From Acidobacteriota bacterium (GTDB taxonomy: Bacteria > Acidobacteriota > Blastocatellia > Pyrinomonadales > Pyrinomonadaceae), in the NCBI GenBank assembly GCA_019639135.1, contig JAHBSL010000024.1, positions 1 to 64,000 on the forward strand: DNA of 64,000 nt, given 5' to 3'. The translations under genes and the position numbers were made by a program. The notes under the pieces are model-generated. The model was not told the origin of the DNA, ran no database searches, and worked only from the letters and a program-made list of their open reading frames with translations. Shown piece by piece: positions 8,311 to 18,027 of the stretch; the first letter of the stretch is position 1; each line of letters starts with the position of its first letter.

Positions 8311-9480
8311 TCAGCGATTTGTGGACCTAAGGTAATCTCTTAGAGCTTTGCGAACGGTGCCGCCAGGGAATGAAGAATCAGAAACTATCACAGGCCGGCC
8401 GATGCCTTCGAGCAGGACCCAGTCGATCGATCCGCCGCGTGATTTCTTGTCATTGGAAAGGGCTGCGAGAACAGCCTCGAAGCCGACCTTGTCCACCGTC
8501 GGCAGGCCGCCGACGCGATGAACAACACCGTTTAAGAATTTTATACTATCTGCCGGCGATAATTCAAGCCTTTTCGACAGTTCTGCGGCGAATAGAACAC
8601 CGTGGCCGACTGCCTCGCCGTGTTTTAAGTATCGGTAATTGGTAGCGAGTTCGAGCGCATGGGCGAGAGTATGGCCGAAATTGAGTATCTTTCGCGATCG
8701 GCTGCCGGTCGCCCCGATAGCCTCGCGGGCATCGTCTCTAACGATCAAAGCCTTGAACTTTACGTGCTCCGTTATGCCCTTTGCGAAGACCGCCCGCGTT
8801 TCGGCGGCTTCGACTTTCGGGTCGCGGCTGCGAACGTCGATCATTTTTTCGGTAGTGCGAAGCAGCCTTTCGCCCGAAATGGCTCCGTGCTTTACGGCTT
8901 CGAAAAGCCCAGAGGACATTTCACGCGGGTCAAGCGTCGCGAGCACACTGACATCGGCGATCACCACCGCAGGCTGATGAAACGTCCCGATCAGGTTTTT
9001 GCCGAAAGAACTATTGACGCCGGTCTTACCGCCGACGGAAGAATCGATCATGGCAAGAAGCGTCGTCGGTATCTGAACCAACCGCACTCCGCGGAGATGA
9101 AGCGAAGCGGCAAAGCCGGCCGCATCGCCGACCACACCGCCGCCGAGAGCGATCACGGCATCGCCCCGCTTGATGCCGGCCGTGTTGAGAAAGCCGATGA
9201 TCTTCTCAGCCGTTCGGAGCGTCTTGAATCGCTCGCCGTCGCCGATCATAAATGATGCGGCCGAGATCCCTGCTCGCTTCAGCGAAAGCTCGACCGCCTC
9301 GCCGTAAAGCCCGAATACCTTTCGGTTCGAGATCACCGCGGCGCGCCGGACATCCTCGCCCAGTGATGTTCGGACGACATCGCCCGTGCTTTCAAGCAGG
9401 CCGGAGCCGCAAATAATCTGATATTCCGCAGCTTCGCCCGGAATTCTGACGCCGACTTTGATCGTTTCGCTTCGTGTCAT
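8311..9480 (-). CDS. aroB: 3-dehydroquinate synthase
   Basis: Second step of the shikimate pathway: converts DAHP to 3-dehydroquinate using NAD and a metal ion. The 389-residue product has the NAD-binding IALGGGVVGDAAGFAAS, the IPTTLLAMIDSSVGGKTGVN active-site segment with catalytic Lys, the KHGAISG metal region and the NFGHTLAHALE and KHGEAVGHG metal-ligand motifs. Length is slightly above the E. coli enzyme's 362. It begins one nucleotide after the glmM stop, so glmM and aroB are very likely co-transcribed. Confidence 0.95.
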   Translation of the reverse strand: MTRSETIKVGVRIPGEAAEYQIICGSGLLESTGDVVRTSLGEDVRRAAVISNRKVFGLYGEAVELSLKRAGISAASFMIGDGERFKTLRTAEKIIGFLNTAGIKRGDAVIALGGGVVGDAAGFAASLHLRGVRLVQIPTTLLAMIDSSVGGKTGVNSSFGKNLIGTFHQPAVVIADVSVLATLDPREMSSGLFEAVKHGAISGERLLRTTEKMIDVRSRDPKVEAAETRAVFAKGITEHVKFKALIVRDDAREAIGATGSRSRKILNFGHTLAHALELATNYRYLKHGEAVGHGVLFAAELSKRLELSPADSIKFLNGVVHRVGGLPTVDKVGFEAVLAALSNDKKSRGGSIDWVLLEGIGRPVIVSDSSFPGGTVRKALRDYLRSTNR

Positions 9481-9481
9481 T

Positions 9482-10825
9482 TCAGCCGATCGCTTCCCTT
9501 ATCACCGCCGCGATGCCGTTCGCCATTTCTTCGATCTCTTGCTGGTCACTGCCTTCGATCATCACGCGGGCCAGATTCTCCGTGCCCGAGTATCGCAAAA
9601 GCAGACGCCCTTGCCCCGCAAGCCTCTTTTCGGCATCGTCCGCGGCCGCTTGAATTGCGGGAACCGTCTCGAATGGAACCTTCTCCCTTACGCGTTGATT
9701 GACGAGAACCTGCGGCAGCCTCGCGAATCCGGCGGCATGCTCGGCAAGCGGCTTGCCCGACGAGGTCATCGCGTTCAGAACAAGCAATGCGGTCATCATT
9801 CCATCTCCAACCAGACCGACCTCTCGGACGATTATGTGGCCCGATTGCTCGCCGCCAAACTCGGCTCCGGTCCGCATTATCTCGTCGAGCACGTATTTGT
9901 CGCCGACATTCGCCCTGACAAGTTCGATCCCCGCTTCGCGGAGCGCGATCTCAAGGCCCATGTTGCTCATCACGGTCGCAACCACTTTGCCGCTCTTCAG
10001 CTCGCCGGAACGCTGCATTTCGTTGGCCAAAATCCAGAGCGTCGCGTCGCCATCGACCACATTTCCGGAGGCGTCAACGAACAAGCAGCGGTCCGCGTCG
10101 CCGTCGAATGCAATTCCGATATCTGATCCGCTCTCGGAAACGGCGGCTTGCAAGCCCTCAAGGTACAGCGAACCGCAGTTGCGGTTGATGTTCCGCCCGT
10201 CCGGTTCGCAGGCGAGCGTTCGCACTTCGGCTCCAAGCCCGCGAAAAAGTTCCGGTGCCAGATGGCTCGCAGCACCGTTGGCACAATCGAGTGCGACCCT
10301 CAGCCCATCCAGCCGAAGTTTGGGAAGGTTCGATGTAAGATGGTCGAGATACTTTGCGGTCGCGTCCGGGTATTGCTTTAGCTCAGCCGGGACTTCGATC
10401 GACGTTACCGGTTCCTTTCTAAGCTCGCTTATCCTAGCCTCAAGCTCGCGTTCGTCCTGCTCATTGAGCTTCTTGCCCGAGGGAGTAAAGAGCTTGATGC
10501 CGTTGTCTTCGTAAGGATTATGCGACGCGCTGATAACCACTCCAACGTCGAAACCGCCCTCAGATGAAAGAAACGCTACTCCCGGTGTCGTGATCACGCC
10601 AGCCGACAAACACTCCGCACCGGAGACCGCTGCTGCCCTGGAAAACAGCAGCTCGATATGCTCGCCTGATTCACGAGTATCGCGGCCCGTTACGATCCTT
10701 GCCCCGCGGCCCAGGCGATCCCGAAGGTGCTCGCCTACTGCCTGCCCGATCGCCAAGATCGTTGCGTCGTCAAGCGGAAACTCGCCTGCGCGTCCGCGAA
10801 TCCCGTCCGTTCCAAATAATTTCAT
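9482..10825 (-). CDS. glmM: Phosphoglucosamine mutase
   Basis: Interconverts glucosamine-6-phosphate and glucosamine-1-phosphate for UDP-GlcNAc, peptidoglycan and lipid A synthesis. The 447-residue product starts MKLFGTDGIRG, carries the phosphoserine loop ISASHNP (Ser101), the magnesium loop AFDGDADRC, the sugar-binding GEQSGH segment and the C-terminal phosphate-binding RYSGTE. All features of the family are intact. It precedes aroB with almost no gap. The upstream 230 nt to the divergent transglycosylase gene should hold both promoters. Confidence 0.96.
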   Translation of the reverse strand: MKLFGTDGIRGRAGEFPLDDATILAIGQAVGEHLRDRLGRGARIVTGRDTRESGEHIELLFSRAAAVSGAECLSAGVITTPGVAFLSSEGGFDVGVVISASHNPYEDNGIKLFTPSGKKLNEQDERELEARISELRKEPVTSIEVPAELKQYPDATAKYLDHLTSNLPKLRLDGLRVALDCANGAASHLAPELFRGLGAEVRTLACEPDGRNINRNCGSLYLEGLQAAVSESGSDIGIAFDGDADRCLFVDASGNVVDGDATLWILANEMQRSGELKSGKVVATVMSNMGLEIALREAGIELVRANVGDKYVLDEIMRTGAEFGGEQSGHIIVREVGLVGDGMMTALLVLNAMTSSGKPLAEHAAGFARLPQVLVNQRVREKVPFETVPAIQAAADDAEKRLAGQGRLLLRYSGTENLARVMIEGSDQQEIEEMANGIAAVIREAIG

Positions 10826-11055
10826 CAGTTTTTTTTCCTGTTCCCAGGTACACCTTTAGAAACAGTCCAAGTTCAAGTTATACATTAACTTACGGCAGGT
10901 GGAAAAGCGATAGCGTCTATAACCCCCGTTTGTTGTTGCTATAAATTTATGTATTCGATTTGACAACCCTTTATTCCTTGGGCGAATCTATTGTTTGAGA
11001 AGGCGGGCACAGCCCGTAAACGTTCAACCCAGCTTTCCCCTGCACGAATCAAAGA

Positions 11056-12318
11056 ATGAAATCCAAAATACTTCCGTTTGCCGCATTGCTGTTTCTATGC
11101 TCAGGTGCCATCGCGCAGAAACCTGCCGAGCCCGCCGAACGAAAGCTCAAGGTCGTAGTTACCGAAAACGTGAAGGCAGAAGAGCTACGTGACTCGGGCC
11201 CAAGCGAACCGACCCGCCCGAGGACCGTTGCATCTGCAGAGCCCTCGGCAACTCCGGTCGTACCGCCGCGTGCGGCATACCCGAAGACCGGCCGGCGAAC
11301 GCCTTCGTTCAACGAAATTAGGGCAAAGATCGCCGATGCCAAACGCCGCCTGCAAACTCGGCCGATAACTACTGCCTCACGCGGCAATGCCTATGAGGGC
11401 GTCGAAGCCGTGCGTGTCGCGTTCTTTGATTGGGACCGCAACGACATCGATTTTGTGATGCTCGCGAAAGACGCTTTTCTTTCAACGGCATCGGACAAAG
11501 CCGTGGTTTCGGAAGGCGGCCGGAATATGATCGTCCGTACGATCCGCGGCAATGGCGTCAATACGCCCGTGATCATCTTTGACGAGCGGAACGAGCAGCA
11601 CCTGCCGCTTCTCGTTCAATATCCTCGCGTCGATAAGGGCGTTTATCAGGAAACGGCATATTACATTTCGACCCATCCGGGCATTGTTACGCCGGAGGTG
11701 GTCGCGGCGGGCCAGATCTACGTGAAGAACGTGATCGACACCGCTCGCGAACGGCTCGGCCGGCTCGGTCATCGGATCGAACCGAAGGTTGCCGATATCG
11801 CCGAAAGGCTTGCGGTCGTTGAGCACGTCGATCACTTCCGATTCCGAAACGAACCGCACCCGGACATATACAACGACGTGTTCACGCTTTTCGCGTTGAA
11901 CGAAGGCCAGACCTATCGATATGCGGTCAGCTCGGCCGGAGCCGGCGGAATGGTGCAGATGATCCCGTCGACCTACCGGATGGTTCGTGCACAATTCCCG
12001 AACGTCCCGCTCAAGCCCGACTTTGTCGAAGGAATGCGTGACCACCTCAACGCCGCTCAGGCGATGCTGCTCTATATGCAATGGACCTGGGACGACCTCA
12101 AGTCACGGCCGTCGGTTTCGGATGCATTGCTCCGCGGGTTGGCGACGCAGGAACAGATAATGGCCGCCGGATATAACTCGAACCCCGCACGGCTTCCGGG
12201 TTACATAACCCGCGGCGGCCCGGGCTGGGCAAACCTGATCCCGCGTGAAACGAAGATATATCTCCAGATCTTTGCCTCGGTCGAACAGCACGTCCCGATG
12301 ACGCCTCGCCGCCGGTAA
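11056..12318 (+). CDS. Secreted lytic transglycosylase-like (SLT fold) protein
   Basis: A 420-residue exported protein: signal peptide (residues 1-20, ending GAIAQ), a proline/threonine-rich linker to about residue 80, a middle domain, and a C-terminal lysozyme-like region. Around Glu283 the ALNEGQTYRYAVSSAGAGGM stretch and the following VQMIPSTYRMVR match the ES...S.aGA.GlmQ.mPsT signature of soluble lytic transglycosylases, and AAGYNSNP matches the later AYNaG motif. Likely cleaves peptidoglycan glycan strands in the periplasm. The middle domain is not recognised. A strong terminator follows. Confidence 0.8.
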   Translation: MKSKILPFAALLFLCSGAIAQKPAEPAERKLKVVVTENVKAEELRDSGPSEPTRPRTVASAEPSATPVVPPRAAYPKTGRRTPSFNEIRAKIADAKRRLQTRPITTASRGNAYEGVEAVRVAFFDWDRNDIDFVMLAKDAFLSTASDKAVVSEGGRNMIVRTIRGNGVNTPVIIFDERNEQHLPLLVQYPRVDKGVYQETAYYISTHPGIVTPEVVAAGQIYVKNVIDTARERLGRLGHRIEPKVADIAERLAVVEHVDHFRFRNEPHPDIYNDVFTLFALNEGQTYRYAVSSAGAGGMVQMIPSTYRMVRAQFPNVPLKPDFVEGMRDHLNAAQAMLLYMQWTWDDLKSRPSVSDALLRGLATQEQIMAAGYNSNPARLPGYITRGGPGWANLIPRETKIYLQIFASVEQHVPMTPRRR

Positions 12319-12339
12319 CAGAAATTTCGAAAGAGATCG

Positions 12340-12376
12340 AACGGCCGTCGGTAAATTCCGCGGCCGTTTTTGTTTT
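12340..12376 (+). terminator. Intrinsic terminator after the transglycosylase
   Basis: ACGGCCG (12341-12347) pairs with CGGCCGT (12361-12367) followed by TTTTGTTTT. It lies 22 nt after the stop codon and just before the convergent CYTH-like gene. Confidence 0.8.
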
Positions 12377-12897
12377 CATTCCCCTGCCAGGTGTGCCTGA
12401 ATGTCAGCGAACTTGAGCTGGACAAGATTCGGCCCGGAGAAGAACGCATCCGCCGATATATCAACGACCGCGATCTCCGGCTGCGGATACGCAAATGCTT
12501 CGCTCTCGTCGGCAAACTCCACCGTGGCAATGTTCAGCCCCCAAAGATCGCCGAGATGAATATCGAGCGTCGCCGGAAGGCCGTTAAGTTCGGCAAAGTA
12601 GCGGTTCTTGCGTATCTCGTTCCCCTCGAACATCTGCAGATGGGCGTACTCTTTCTCGTCGAGCTCCATCGCCGCACGCTTGATGCTCCGAACCGCCGCA
12701 AACTCCGCCCTTTCCTGTTCAAAGAAGTAGCGCCACGCTTTCGTCTCCGGGATTCGGAGCGAACGCAGCCTTAAGCCCGTTTCCGGCAAATAATTATCGA
12801 AGAGCTGGACGTGTTCGCTCGCCGGCGTAAGCGGCTCGGGAAGCTCTGTAAACAAATAGACCTTGCGAAAAATGGTCGTGTAAGAATTGTCGAACAT
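12376..12897 (-). CDS. CYTH-like triphosphate-binding domain protein (tentative)
   Basis: A 173-residue soluble protein without signal peptide. Features resembling the CYTH (triphosphate tunnel) fold are an early RKVYLF strand, the D-NYLPETGLRLRSLR basic strand near residues 34-48, a KAWRYFFEQE strand and acidic strands toward the C-terminus (IATVEFADESEAF, then AVVDISAD). CYTH proteins bind or hydrolyse triphosphates such as ATP, thiamine triphosphate or polyphosphate. The classical ExExK start is degenerate, so activity is uncertain. It is a single gene between two oppositely oriented genes. Confidence 0.6.
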   Translation of the reverse strand: MFDNSYTTIFRKVYLFTELPEPLTPASEHVQLFDNYLPETGLRLRSLRIPETKAWRYFFEQERAEFAAVRSIKRAAMELDEKEYAHLQMFEGNEIRKNRYFAELNGLPATLDIHLGDLWGLNIATVEFADESEAFAYPQPEIAVVDISADAFFSGPNLVQLKFADIQAHLAGE

Positions 12898-12951
12898 TGC
12901 GGGCTTTATTATACTCGGGAGTTTGAACTTTAGCTTAACAAGGTGACAGAT

Positions 12952-13476
12952 ATGACCAGAAATTTCATTGCATTTATTTTCGTTTCGTTTGCCGCGTTCC
13001 TTTCAGCCTGCGGTGGTGCCGAACCGGCAGCCAACAATGCCAACGCGAACAGCAACGCTGCGAATCGGCCGGCCAACAACGCCAACGCGGAAGCCAATAA
13101 CCCGGTTGCCGTGACCACGCCGACCCCGGCCGCGACGACCAACGACGCACCGACCGTTGGGCCGGTCTTCAAGGCATACTGTGCCGCGGTCGAGAAAAAG
13201 GATGAGGCCGCCATTCGCCGGATCTACTCGGCAGATTCCATTCGCCGCATCGAAGAAGAGATGAAGGCCGACGGCATTGAGTCGCTGATGGAATACTTCT
13301 CGAACGACATGGCGACCACCGCACTTTGCGAGGTCCGCAATGAGACCATCACCGGCAATGAAGCCGTTGCCGAGGTCAAGACCAAGAGCATGCCGAACGG
13401 TGCAAAGGTGCTTTTTGTAAAGGAAGGCAACGACTGGAAGCTGACCAACCGAGTCCCGGGCTTTGAGAAGAAATAG
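12952..13476 (+). CDS. Lipoprotein with NTF2-like domain
   Basis: A 174-residue predicted lipoprotein: signal peptide with lipobox LSAC (Cys at about residue 19), an Asn/Ala-rich linker of about 40 residues, then an NTF2/DUF4878-like domain that starts at PVFKAYCAAVEKKDEAAIRR and ends in VLFVKEGNDWKL. The ATG at 12952 is preferred to the GTG at 12943 because AAGG lies at proper distance. Such domains bind small ligands or act as scaffolds; no catalytic function is inferred. A similar but duplicated lipoprotein is at 57227. Confidence 0.75.
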   Translation: MTRNFIAFIFVSFAAFLSACGGAEPAANNANANSNAANRPANNANAEANNPVAVTTPTPAATTNDAPTVGPVFKAYCAAVEKKDEAAIRRIYSADSIRRIEEEMKADGIESLMEYFSNDMATTALCEVRNETITGNEAVAEVKTKSMPNGAKVLFVKEGNDWKLTNRVPGFEKK

Positions 13477-13544
13477 TCTCTGAGCACTTTGTGCAAGTCT
13501 TTGCGCCCTCTGTGTTTAAAGAGGACTTGAACACTAACTCCGCT

Positions 13545-13587
13545 AAAAGAAAAAGAGGACGGCCGGCGAGCCATCCTCTTTTCTTTT
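13545..13587. terminator. Bidirectional terminator
   Basis: AAAAGAAAAAGAGGA (13545-13559) and TCCTCTTTTCTTTT (13574-13587) form a long stem with A and T runs on both sides. It separates the convergent lipoprotein and acyl-CoA dehydrogenase genes. Confidence 0.85.
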
Positions 13588-13600
13588 ACATGTAACCTGA

Positions 13601-14815
13601 CTATTTCGCTCCGGCGGCCTGATACTTCGGCAGCGTGACGCGAGCCGACTTTTCTTTCTTTAGCCCAAGCGCCCAATCCGCCTGCATCAGCGTGTGGATA
13701 TCGCGGGTTCCCTCGTAGATCACCGCGGCCTTGCAGTTACGCAGGTAACGCTCGACCGGATAGTCGTTGGTGTAACCGTTCGCTCCGTGGACCTCGATGG
13801 CCATCGACGCAGCCTTCTCCGAACGAGTCGTTGCCTGCCATTTGGCAAGGCTCGCAGCCTTTGCCGAAGGCAGTCCCTGATTCTTTAGCCAGCCGCACTT
13901 GAGCCAAAGCATATGCGCCATCTGGTAATCGGCTTCCATCTCGGCGATCTTCTGCTTTACGAGCTGGAAATTGGCGATCGTCTGGCCCTGCACCTCGCGG
14001 GTGTTGGCATAAGCGACCGAGGCATCACGCGAGGCCTTGATCACGCCCGTTGCACCGGCGGCGACCGTATAGCGGCCGTTCTCGAGCGAGAACATCGCGA
14101 TCTTAAAGCCTTCGCCTTCCTGTCCGAGCATGTTCGCCGCGGGGACGCGGACGTCCTGGAGCGAGAAGTAGCCCGTATCGCCGGCACGGATGCCCATCTT
14201 GCCGTGGAGCGTTCCGCTTGAAAAGCCCGGCATCGACCGCTCGACGATGAAGCACGAAATGCCGCTGTGGTCGCGGACCTTTTGCTTCTCCTGATCGGTC
14301 CAGCAGAAGAAAAGGAAATGATCGGCCGTATTGCCGAGCGAGATCCACATCTTTTCGCCGTTCAGGATCCAATCGTCGCCGTCGCGGCGTGCATACGAAC
14401 GCATGCCGACGACGTCCGAACCCGCGTTCGGCTCGGTCAATCCAAAGGTCGCGAGCTTCTCGCCCTTCGCCTGCGGCACAAGGTACTTCTGCTTCTGCTC
14501 CTCGGTTCCCCAGGCGAGCAGGCTCATGCTGTTGAGCCCGACGTGGACGCTCATCGCGACCCGCAGGAACGTATCGCACGCCTCAAGCTCCTCGCAGACC
14601 AGCCCGAGCGAGATGTAGTCAAAACCCGCTCCGCCGTATTCCTCCGGAATGCAGACGCCCAGCAGCCCAAGCTCGGCCATCTTGTCAAAAACGCTCCGCT
14701 CAAAGTGCGCCTTCTCGTCCCATTCCTTGATGTACGGGGCAACCTCGCCCGCACAAAACTCACGAACAGTATTCCTCAACTGCTCCTGCTCTTCGGTCAA
14801 TTCAAAATCGATCAC
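13601..14815 (-). CDS. Acyl-CoA dehydrogenase
   Basis: Flavoenzyme that introduces the alpha-beta double bond into acyl-CoA thioesters. The 404-residue product has the typical three-domain layout: helical N-terminus (MIDFELTEEQEQLR), the FGLTEPNAGSD and KMWISLG flavin/substrate motifs, and the C-terminal helical domain with EVHGANGYTNDYPVERYLR and IYEGT, whose Glu is the usual catalytic base. The last about 25 residues are Lys/Ala-rich. Substrate chain length cannot be read from sequence. No beta-oxidation partner genes are adjacent, so it may serve fatty acid or branched-chain amino acid catabolism. Confidence 0.9.
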   Translation of the reverse strand: MIDFELTEEQEQLRNTVREFCAGEVAPYIKEWDEKAHFERSVFDKMAELGLLGVCIPEEYGGAGFDYISLGLVCEELEACDTFLRVAMSVHVGLNSMSLLAWGTEEQKQKYLVPQAKGEKLATFGLTEPNAGSDVVGMRSYARRDGDDWILNGEKMWISLGNTADHFLFFCWTDQEKQKVRDHSGISCFIVERSMPGFSSGTLHGKMGIRAGDTGYFSLQDVRVPAANMLGQEGEGFKIAMFSLENGRYTVAAGATGVIKASRDASVAYANTREVQGQTIANFQLVKQKIAEMEADYQMAHMLWLKCGWLKNQGLPSAKAASLAKWQATTRSEKAASMAIEVHGANGYTNDYPVERYLRNCKAAVIYEGTRDIHTLMQADWALGLKKEKSARVTLPKYQAAGAK

Positions 14816-14904
14816 GACTGCTCCTTTTCGGAAAATCCTTATGTGTTAATATCAGACTCGAAACAACTTAAAAGGATATCACCGAACCTCGGTCCAAGCG
14901 AAAT

Positions 14905-16257
14905 ATGCCAAATTCGAAACGCTTATTCATTCTTTCTACGGTACTCATTTTCTCGTTTTCGCTCCTCGCTTCGCCCGCCCGGAGCCAGGACCGGTGGGGC
15001 GATCCAATGCCAAAACTCCTTACCCAAAGGGAGCAGATGGAGGTTCGGGAGGGTTGGCTGCGGAAACGCCTGGGCACACTCCTCCCCGCGATGATGAAGC
15101 GGCATGGCATAGATATGTGGATCGTTGTTAACGAAGAGTTCAACAGCGACCCCGTAACGCCGCACATAACGCCGCCGATCCCGATCGTCGGCCGCCGCGA
15201 TATCTTTCTCTTCATCGATCGCGGGAACTCTCTTGAACGCATCGCGATGGTCCGTTACGACGAAGAGCGGCTCAAGAATCATTACCGGATGGTAATGCCG
15301 GCCCGCGATAAATTTGGCGAGGAGCTGAAAAAGATCGTCAATGAGCGAAAGCCGAAGACCATCGCCCTCAACATCGGCGGCAGCCGCGGCCAGCAGAGCG
15401 GGCTTTCGTACGACTCCTACCGCTTTCTGGCTGAGTCGCTCGGTGCCGAGAACGAGAAGAAGTTCGTCTCGGCGGCCGATCTGCTGGTCGAGTATTTCGA
15501 CACGCGGCTTCCCGAGGAACTTGAGCACTATCGCAACGCCGTCGCGGCGACGGAGATCATCGCCCTCCGTGCATTTTCAAATGAGGTGATCACTCCGGGC
15601 AAGACGACGGTCGGCGATGTCCGCTGGTGGATGATGGAAGAGGTCAACAAGCTCGGCCTGACCATCTGGTTCCAGCCCGATCTTCGCATCCAGCGTCGGC
15701 GGGCCGCGACCGAAACGACCGGGCCTTTCTTGAGCACGGCGGCCGATGCCGAGGTCATCCGCCGCGGCGACCTGCTCCATCTCGATTTCGGGCTCGATTA
15801 CATGGGCCTCTCGACCGACTGGCAAAAGCACGCGTATGTCCTCAACGAAGGCGAACGCGATGCCCCGGCGGGACTCAAGGCCGCTCTCCGCAATACGAAC
15901 AAGCTCCAGGACATCATCTTCTCGATCGCCCGGACGGGCATGACCGGCACCGAGGTCTATGAGCGTTCGATGGCCGAGTGCAAGCGGCAGTCGATCGAAT
16001 GCATGATCTATTCGCACCCGATCGGCACCCACGGCCACGGCCTCGGGCCCTCGATCGATTTTCGCGGCAACATCGGCGGCGGCGGGAACAAGATCATCCT
16101 CGGCTCGTATATGTCGATCGAACTCAACACCTCAACGCCGGTCGCCGAATGGGGCGGGCAAAAGGTCACGATGATGGCCGAAGACGACGCCGTAATGACC
16201 GAAAAAGGCTACGAATTCATCCGCCCGCGGCAGACGGAAATATATATCGTCAGATGA
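14905..16257 (+). CDS. Secreted M24-family (Xaa-Pro peptidase-like) metallopeptidase
   Basis: A 450-residue exported protein with signal peptide ending around ASPARS. An N-terminal creatinase-like domain is followed by a pita-bread fold: LHLDFGLDYMGLSTDWQ supplies the two Asp ligands, GTHGHGLG the His, SIELNT and MAEDD the Glu ligands. These match the dinuclear metal site of aminopeptidase P-like enzymes, although the order of local residues is somewhat divergent. Probable role is cleavage of Xaa-Pro peptides in the periplasm. Its stop overlaps the moeA start in ATGA, suggesting a shared transcript. Confidence 0.82.
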   Translation: MPNSKRLFILSTVLIFSFSLLASPARSQDRWGDPMPKLLTQREQMEVREGWLRKRLGTLLPAMMKRHGIDMWIVVNEEFNSDPVTPHITPPIPIVGRRDIFLFIDRGNSLERIAMVRYDEERLKNHYRMVMPARDKFGEELKKIVNERKPKTIALNIGGSRGQQSGLSYDSYRFLAESLGAENEKKFVSAADLLVEYFDTRLPEELEHYRNAVAATEIIALRAFSNEVITPGKTTVGDVRWWMMEEVNKLGLTIWFQPDLRIQRRRAATETTGPFLSTAADAEVIRRGDLLHLDFGLDYMGLSTDWQKHAYVLNEGERDAPAGLKAALRNTNKLQDIIFSIARTGMTGTEVYERSMAECKRQSIECMIYSHPIGTHGHGLGPSIDFRGNIGGGGNKIILGSYMSIELNTSTPVAEWGGQKVTMMAEDDAVMTEKGYEFIRPRQTEIYIVR

Positions 16258-17447
16258 TTCCCATTTCGAAAGCTCTTAAGATCGTCGGTCGCGAGGTGCG
16301 GGCTTTGCCGGCGGAGCGGGTTCCGATCGAGGATGCGGTCGGCCGCGTTCTTGCCGAGGACATCTTTGCCGATACGGACATGCCGCCGTTCGACCGGTCG
16401 CAGATGGATGGCTATGCGGTGCGTGCGGCTGATACTAAAGACGCTCCGGTGGTGCTGAAGCTGGTTGGCGAATCGGCCGCCGGCCGCGGTTGGAAGGGGC
16501 GGCTTAAAGCTGGCGAAGCCATCAGAATCATGACCGGAGCACCGCTGCCGTCCGGTGCCGACGCTGTGCAGAAGATCGAGCTGACCCAAGAAGCCGACGG
16601 CACCGTTATCATCAATGAGCCGACGGAAAAAGGCCGCTTTATCGTTCCGAAAGGCAAAGAGGTGAAAAAAGGCACGGTCGTGCTTCGCGGCGGCGAGAGG
16701 CTGACTGCCTCCAATATCGCTATTCCGGCGGCTTTCGGTTACGCGAAGTTGAAGGTTTCAAAGCGGCCGCGTGTCGCCATTCTCGCCACCGGGACGGAGA
16801 TCGTGCCGATCAAAACGAAGCCGAAACCCGACCAGATACGCAATTCCAATTCGCTGATGCTCGCCTCGCTTTGCGAAGCGGCAGGCGCCGAGACGGTCAT
16901 TCTTCCGACCGTTGGCGACAAGCTTTACGAACTGACCGGCGCCATTGCGGACGCCGCAAAAAAGTCGGACCTTGTCATAACGACCGGCGGCGTTTCGGTC
17001 GGAAAATACGACCTGACGAAGGAAGCGATCGCCGGTCTCGGGGCTGAAGTGTTCTTCGAGAAGGTGAAATTGAAACCCGGCAAACCGACCGTTTTCGCAC
17101 GGCTGAAGAGGTCGTTTTTCTTCGGCCTTCCTGGCAATCCGGTGTCCGCCGCGGTGACATTTCATCTCTTCGTCCGGCGGGCATTGATGCTTATGCAGTC
17201 CGCCTCGGCCATCGACCTGCCGTCGGGCTTTGCTGTGATAGACGGCGAGGCGAAAGGCACCCGGGAACGCGATTCTTATCTACCTGCGAGCCTCGCTACC
17301 GACTCCGAAGGCCGTCTGCTCGCCGTGCCGCTCCGCTGGCATGGTTCATCGGATTTCATCGGATTTGCGAACGCCGAAGCACTTGTCCGCATTCCCGCCG
17401 GCACTTCCCTCACCTCCGGCGAGGTGTGCGAAGTGCTCTTCCTCTGA
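16254..17447 (+). CDS. moeA: Molybdopterin molybdenumtransferase
   Basis: Inserts molybdate into adenylylated molybdopterin in molybdenum cofactor synthesis. The ATG at 16254 overlaps the M24 stop; a longer upstream open frame is not protein-like and is rejected. The 397-residue product has the MoeA marks: [30 protein letters not shown], the [11 protein letters not shown] start of the MoCF domain, [11 protein letters not shown], and [10 protein letters not shown]. Length matches the family (about 405). moaC follows 31 nt downstream, and no molybdoenzyme is in the window. Confidence 0.95.
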   Translation: MIPISKALKIVGREVRALPAERVPIEDAVGRVLAEDIFADTDMPPFDRSQMDGYAVRAADTKDAPVVLKLVGESAAGRGWKGRLKAGEAIRIMTGAPLPSGADAVQKIELTQEADGTVIINEPTEKGRFIVPKGKEVKKGTVVLRGGERLTASNIAIPAAFGYAKLKVSKRPRVAILATGTEIVPIKTKPKPDQIRNSNSLMLASLCEAAGAETVILPTVGDKLYELTGAIADAAKKSDLVITTGGVSVGKYDLTKEAIAGLGAEVFFEKVKLKPGKPTVFARLKRSFFFGLPGNPVSAAVTFHLFVRRALMLMQSASAIDLPSGFAVIDGEAKGTRERDSYLPASLATDSEGRLLAVPLRWHGSSDFIGFANAEALVRIPAGTSLTSGEVCEVLFL

Positions 17448-17478
17448 TACATTAGCCCTACTCTGCGGAGGCAAACCT

Positions 17479-17946
17479 ATGAGCGAACTTTCGCATTTTG
17501 ATGAAGCCGGACGCATCCGGATGGTCGATGTTTCCGGCAAGGAGCCAACGAAACGCGTCGCCGTCGCCTCGGGCCGCGTTTTGCTCTCGCCGGAGACTAT
17601 CGCAAGACTCCGCGCCAAGGGGACACCAAAGGGCGACCCGCTTGAGATCGCCCGCATCGCCGGGATAATGGCCGCAAAACGCACCCCCGAGCTTATTCCG
17701 CTCTGCCATCAGGTACCACTTTCAAAGGTAAATATTGACGCCCGGCTTACGGATTCGGGCATCGAACTTCGTGCCGAGGCCATCACAACATCACAGACCG
17801 GCGTTGAGATGGAGGCGTTGACCGCCGTTTCCGTCGCAGCCCTCACCATCTACGACATGTGCAAGGCCGTTCAGCGTGATATTGAGATTTCGGACATCCG
17901 GCTCGAATCGAAGACCGGCGGCAAGGAAGACTACAGCCGCAGTTAG
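17479..17946 (+). CDS. moaC: Cyclic pyranopterin monophosphate synthase
   Basis: Acts after MoaA to form cyclic pyranopterin monophosphate, the first stable intermediate in molybdenum cofactor synthesis. The 155-residue product carries the usual [27 protein letters not shown] (catalytic region), [24 protein letters not shown] and KTGGKEDY motifs. The ATG at 17479 follows CGGAGG at about 7 nt; the in-frame start at 17341 lies inside moeA and adds unrelated residues. It forms a pair with moeA. Confidence 0.97.
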   Translation: MSELSHFDEAGRIRMVDVSGKEPTKRVAVASGRVLLSPETIARLRAKGTPKGDPLEIARIAGIMAAKRTPELIPLCHQVPLSKVNIDARLTDSGIELRAEAITTSQTGVEMEALTAVSVAALTIYDMCKAVQRDIEISDIRLESKTGGKEDYSRS

Positions 17947-18027
17947 CCGCCGATTTTTCTTCGCTCCGGGCGAACTTTGCGGTAAACTGTTTCGTAATTT
18001 GTTTCAGAACTTCAAGGGGAGAAAAAT

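Noticed and set aside
15978..16253. 92-residue extension of MoeA
   Set aside because: It overlaps the end of the M24 gene and lacks MoeA homology; the ATGA junction at 16254 fits better.
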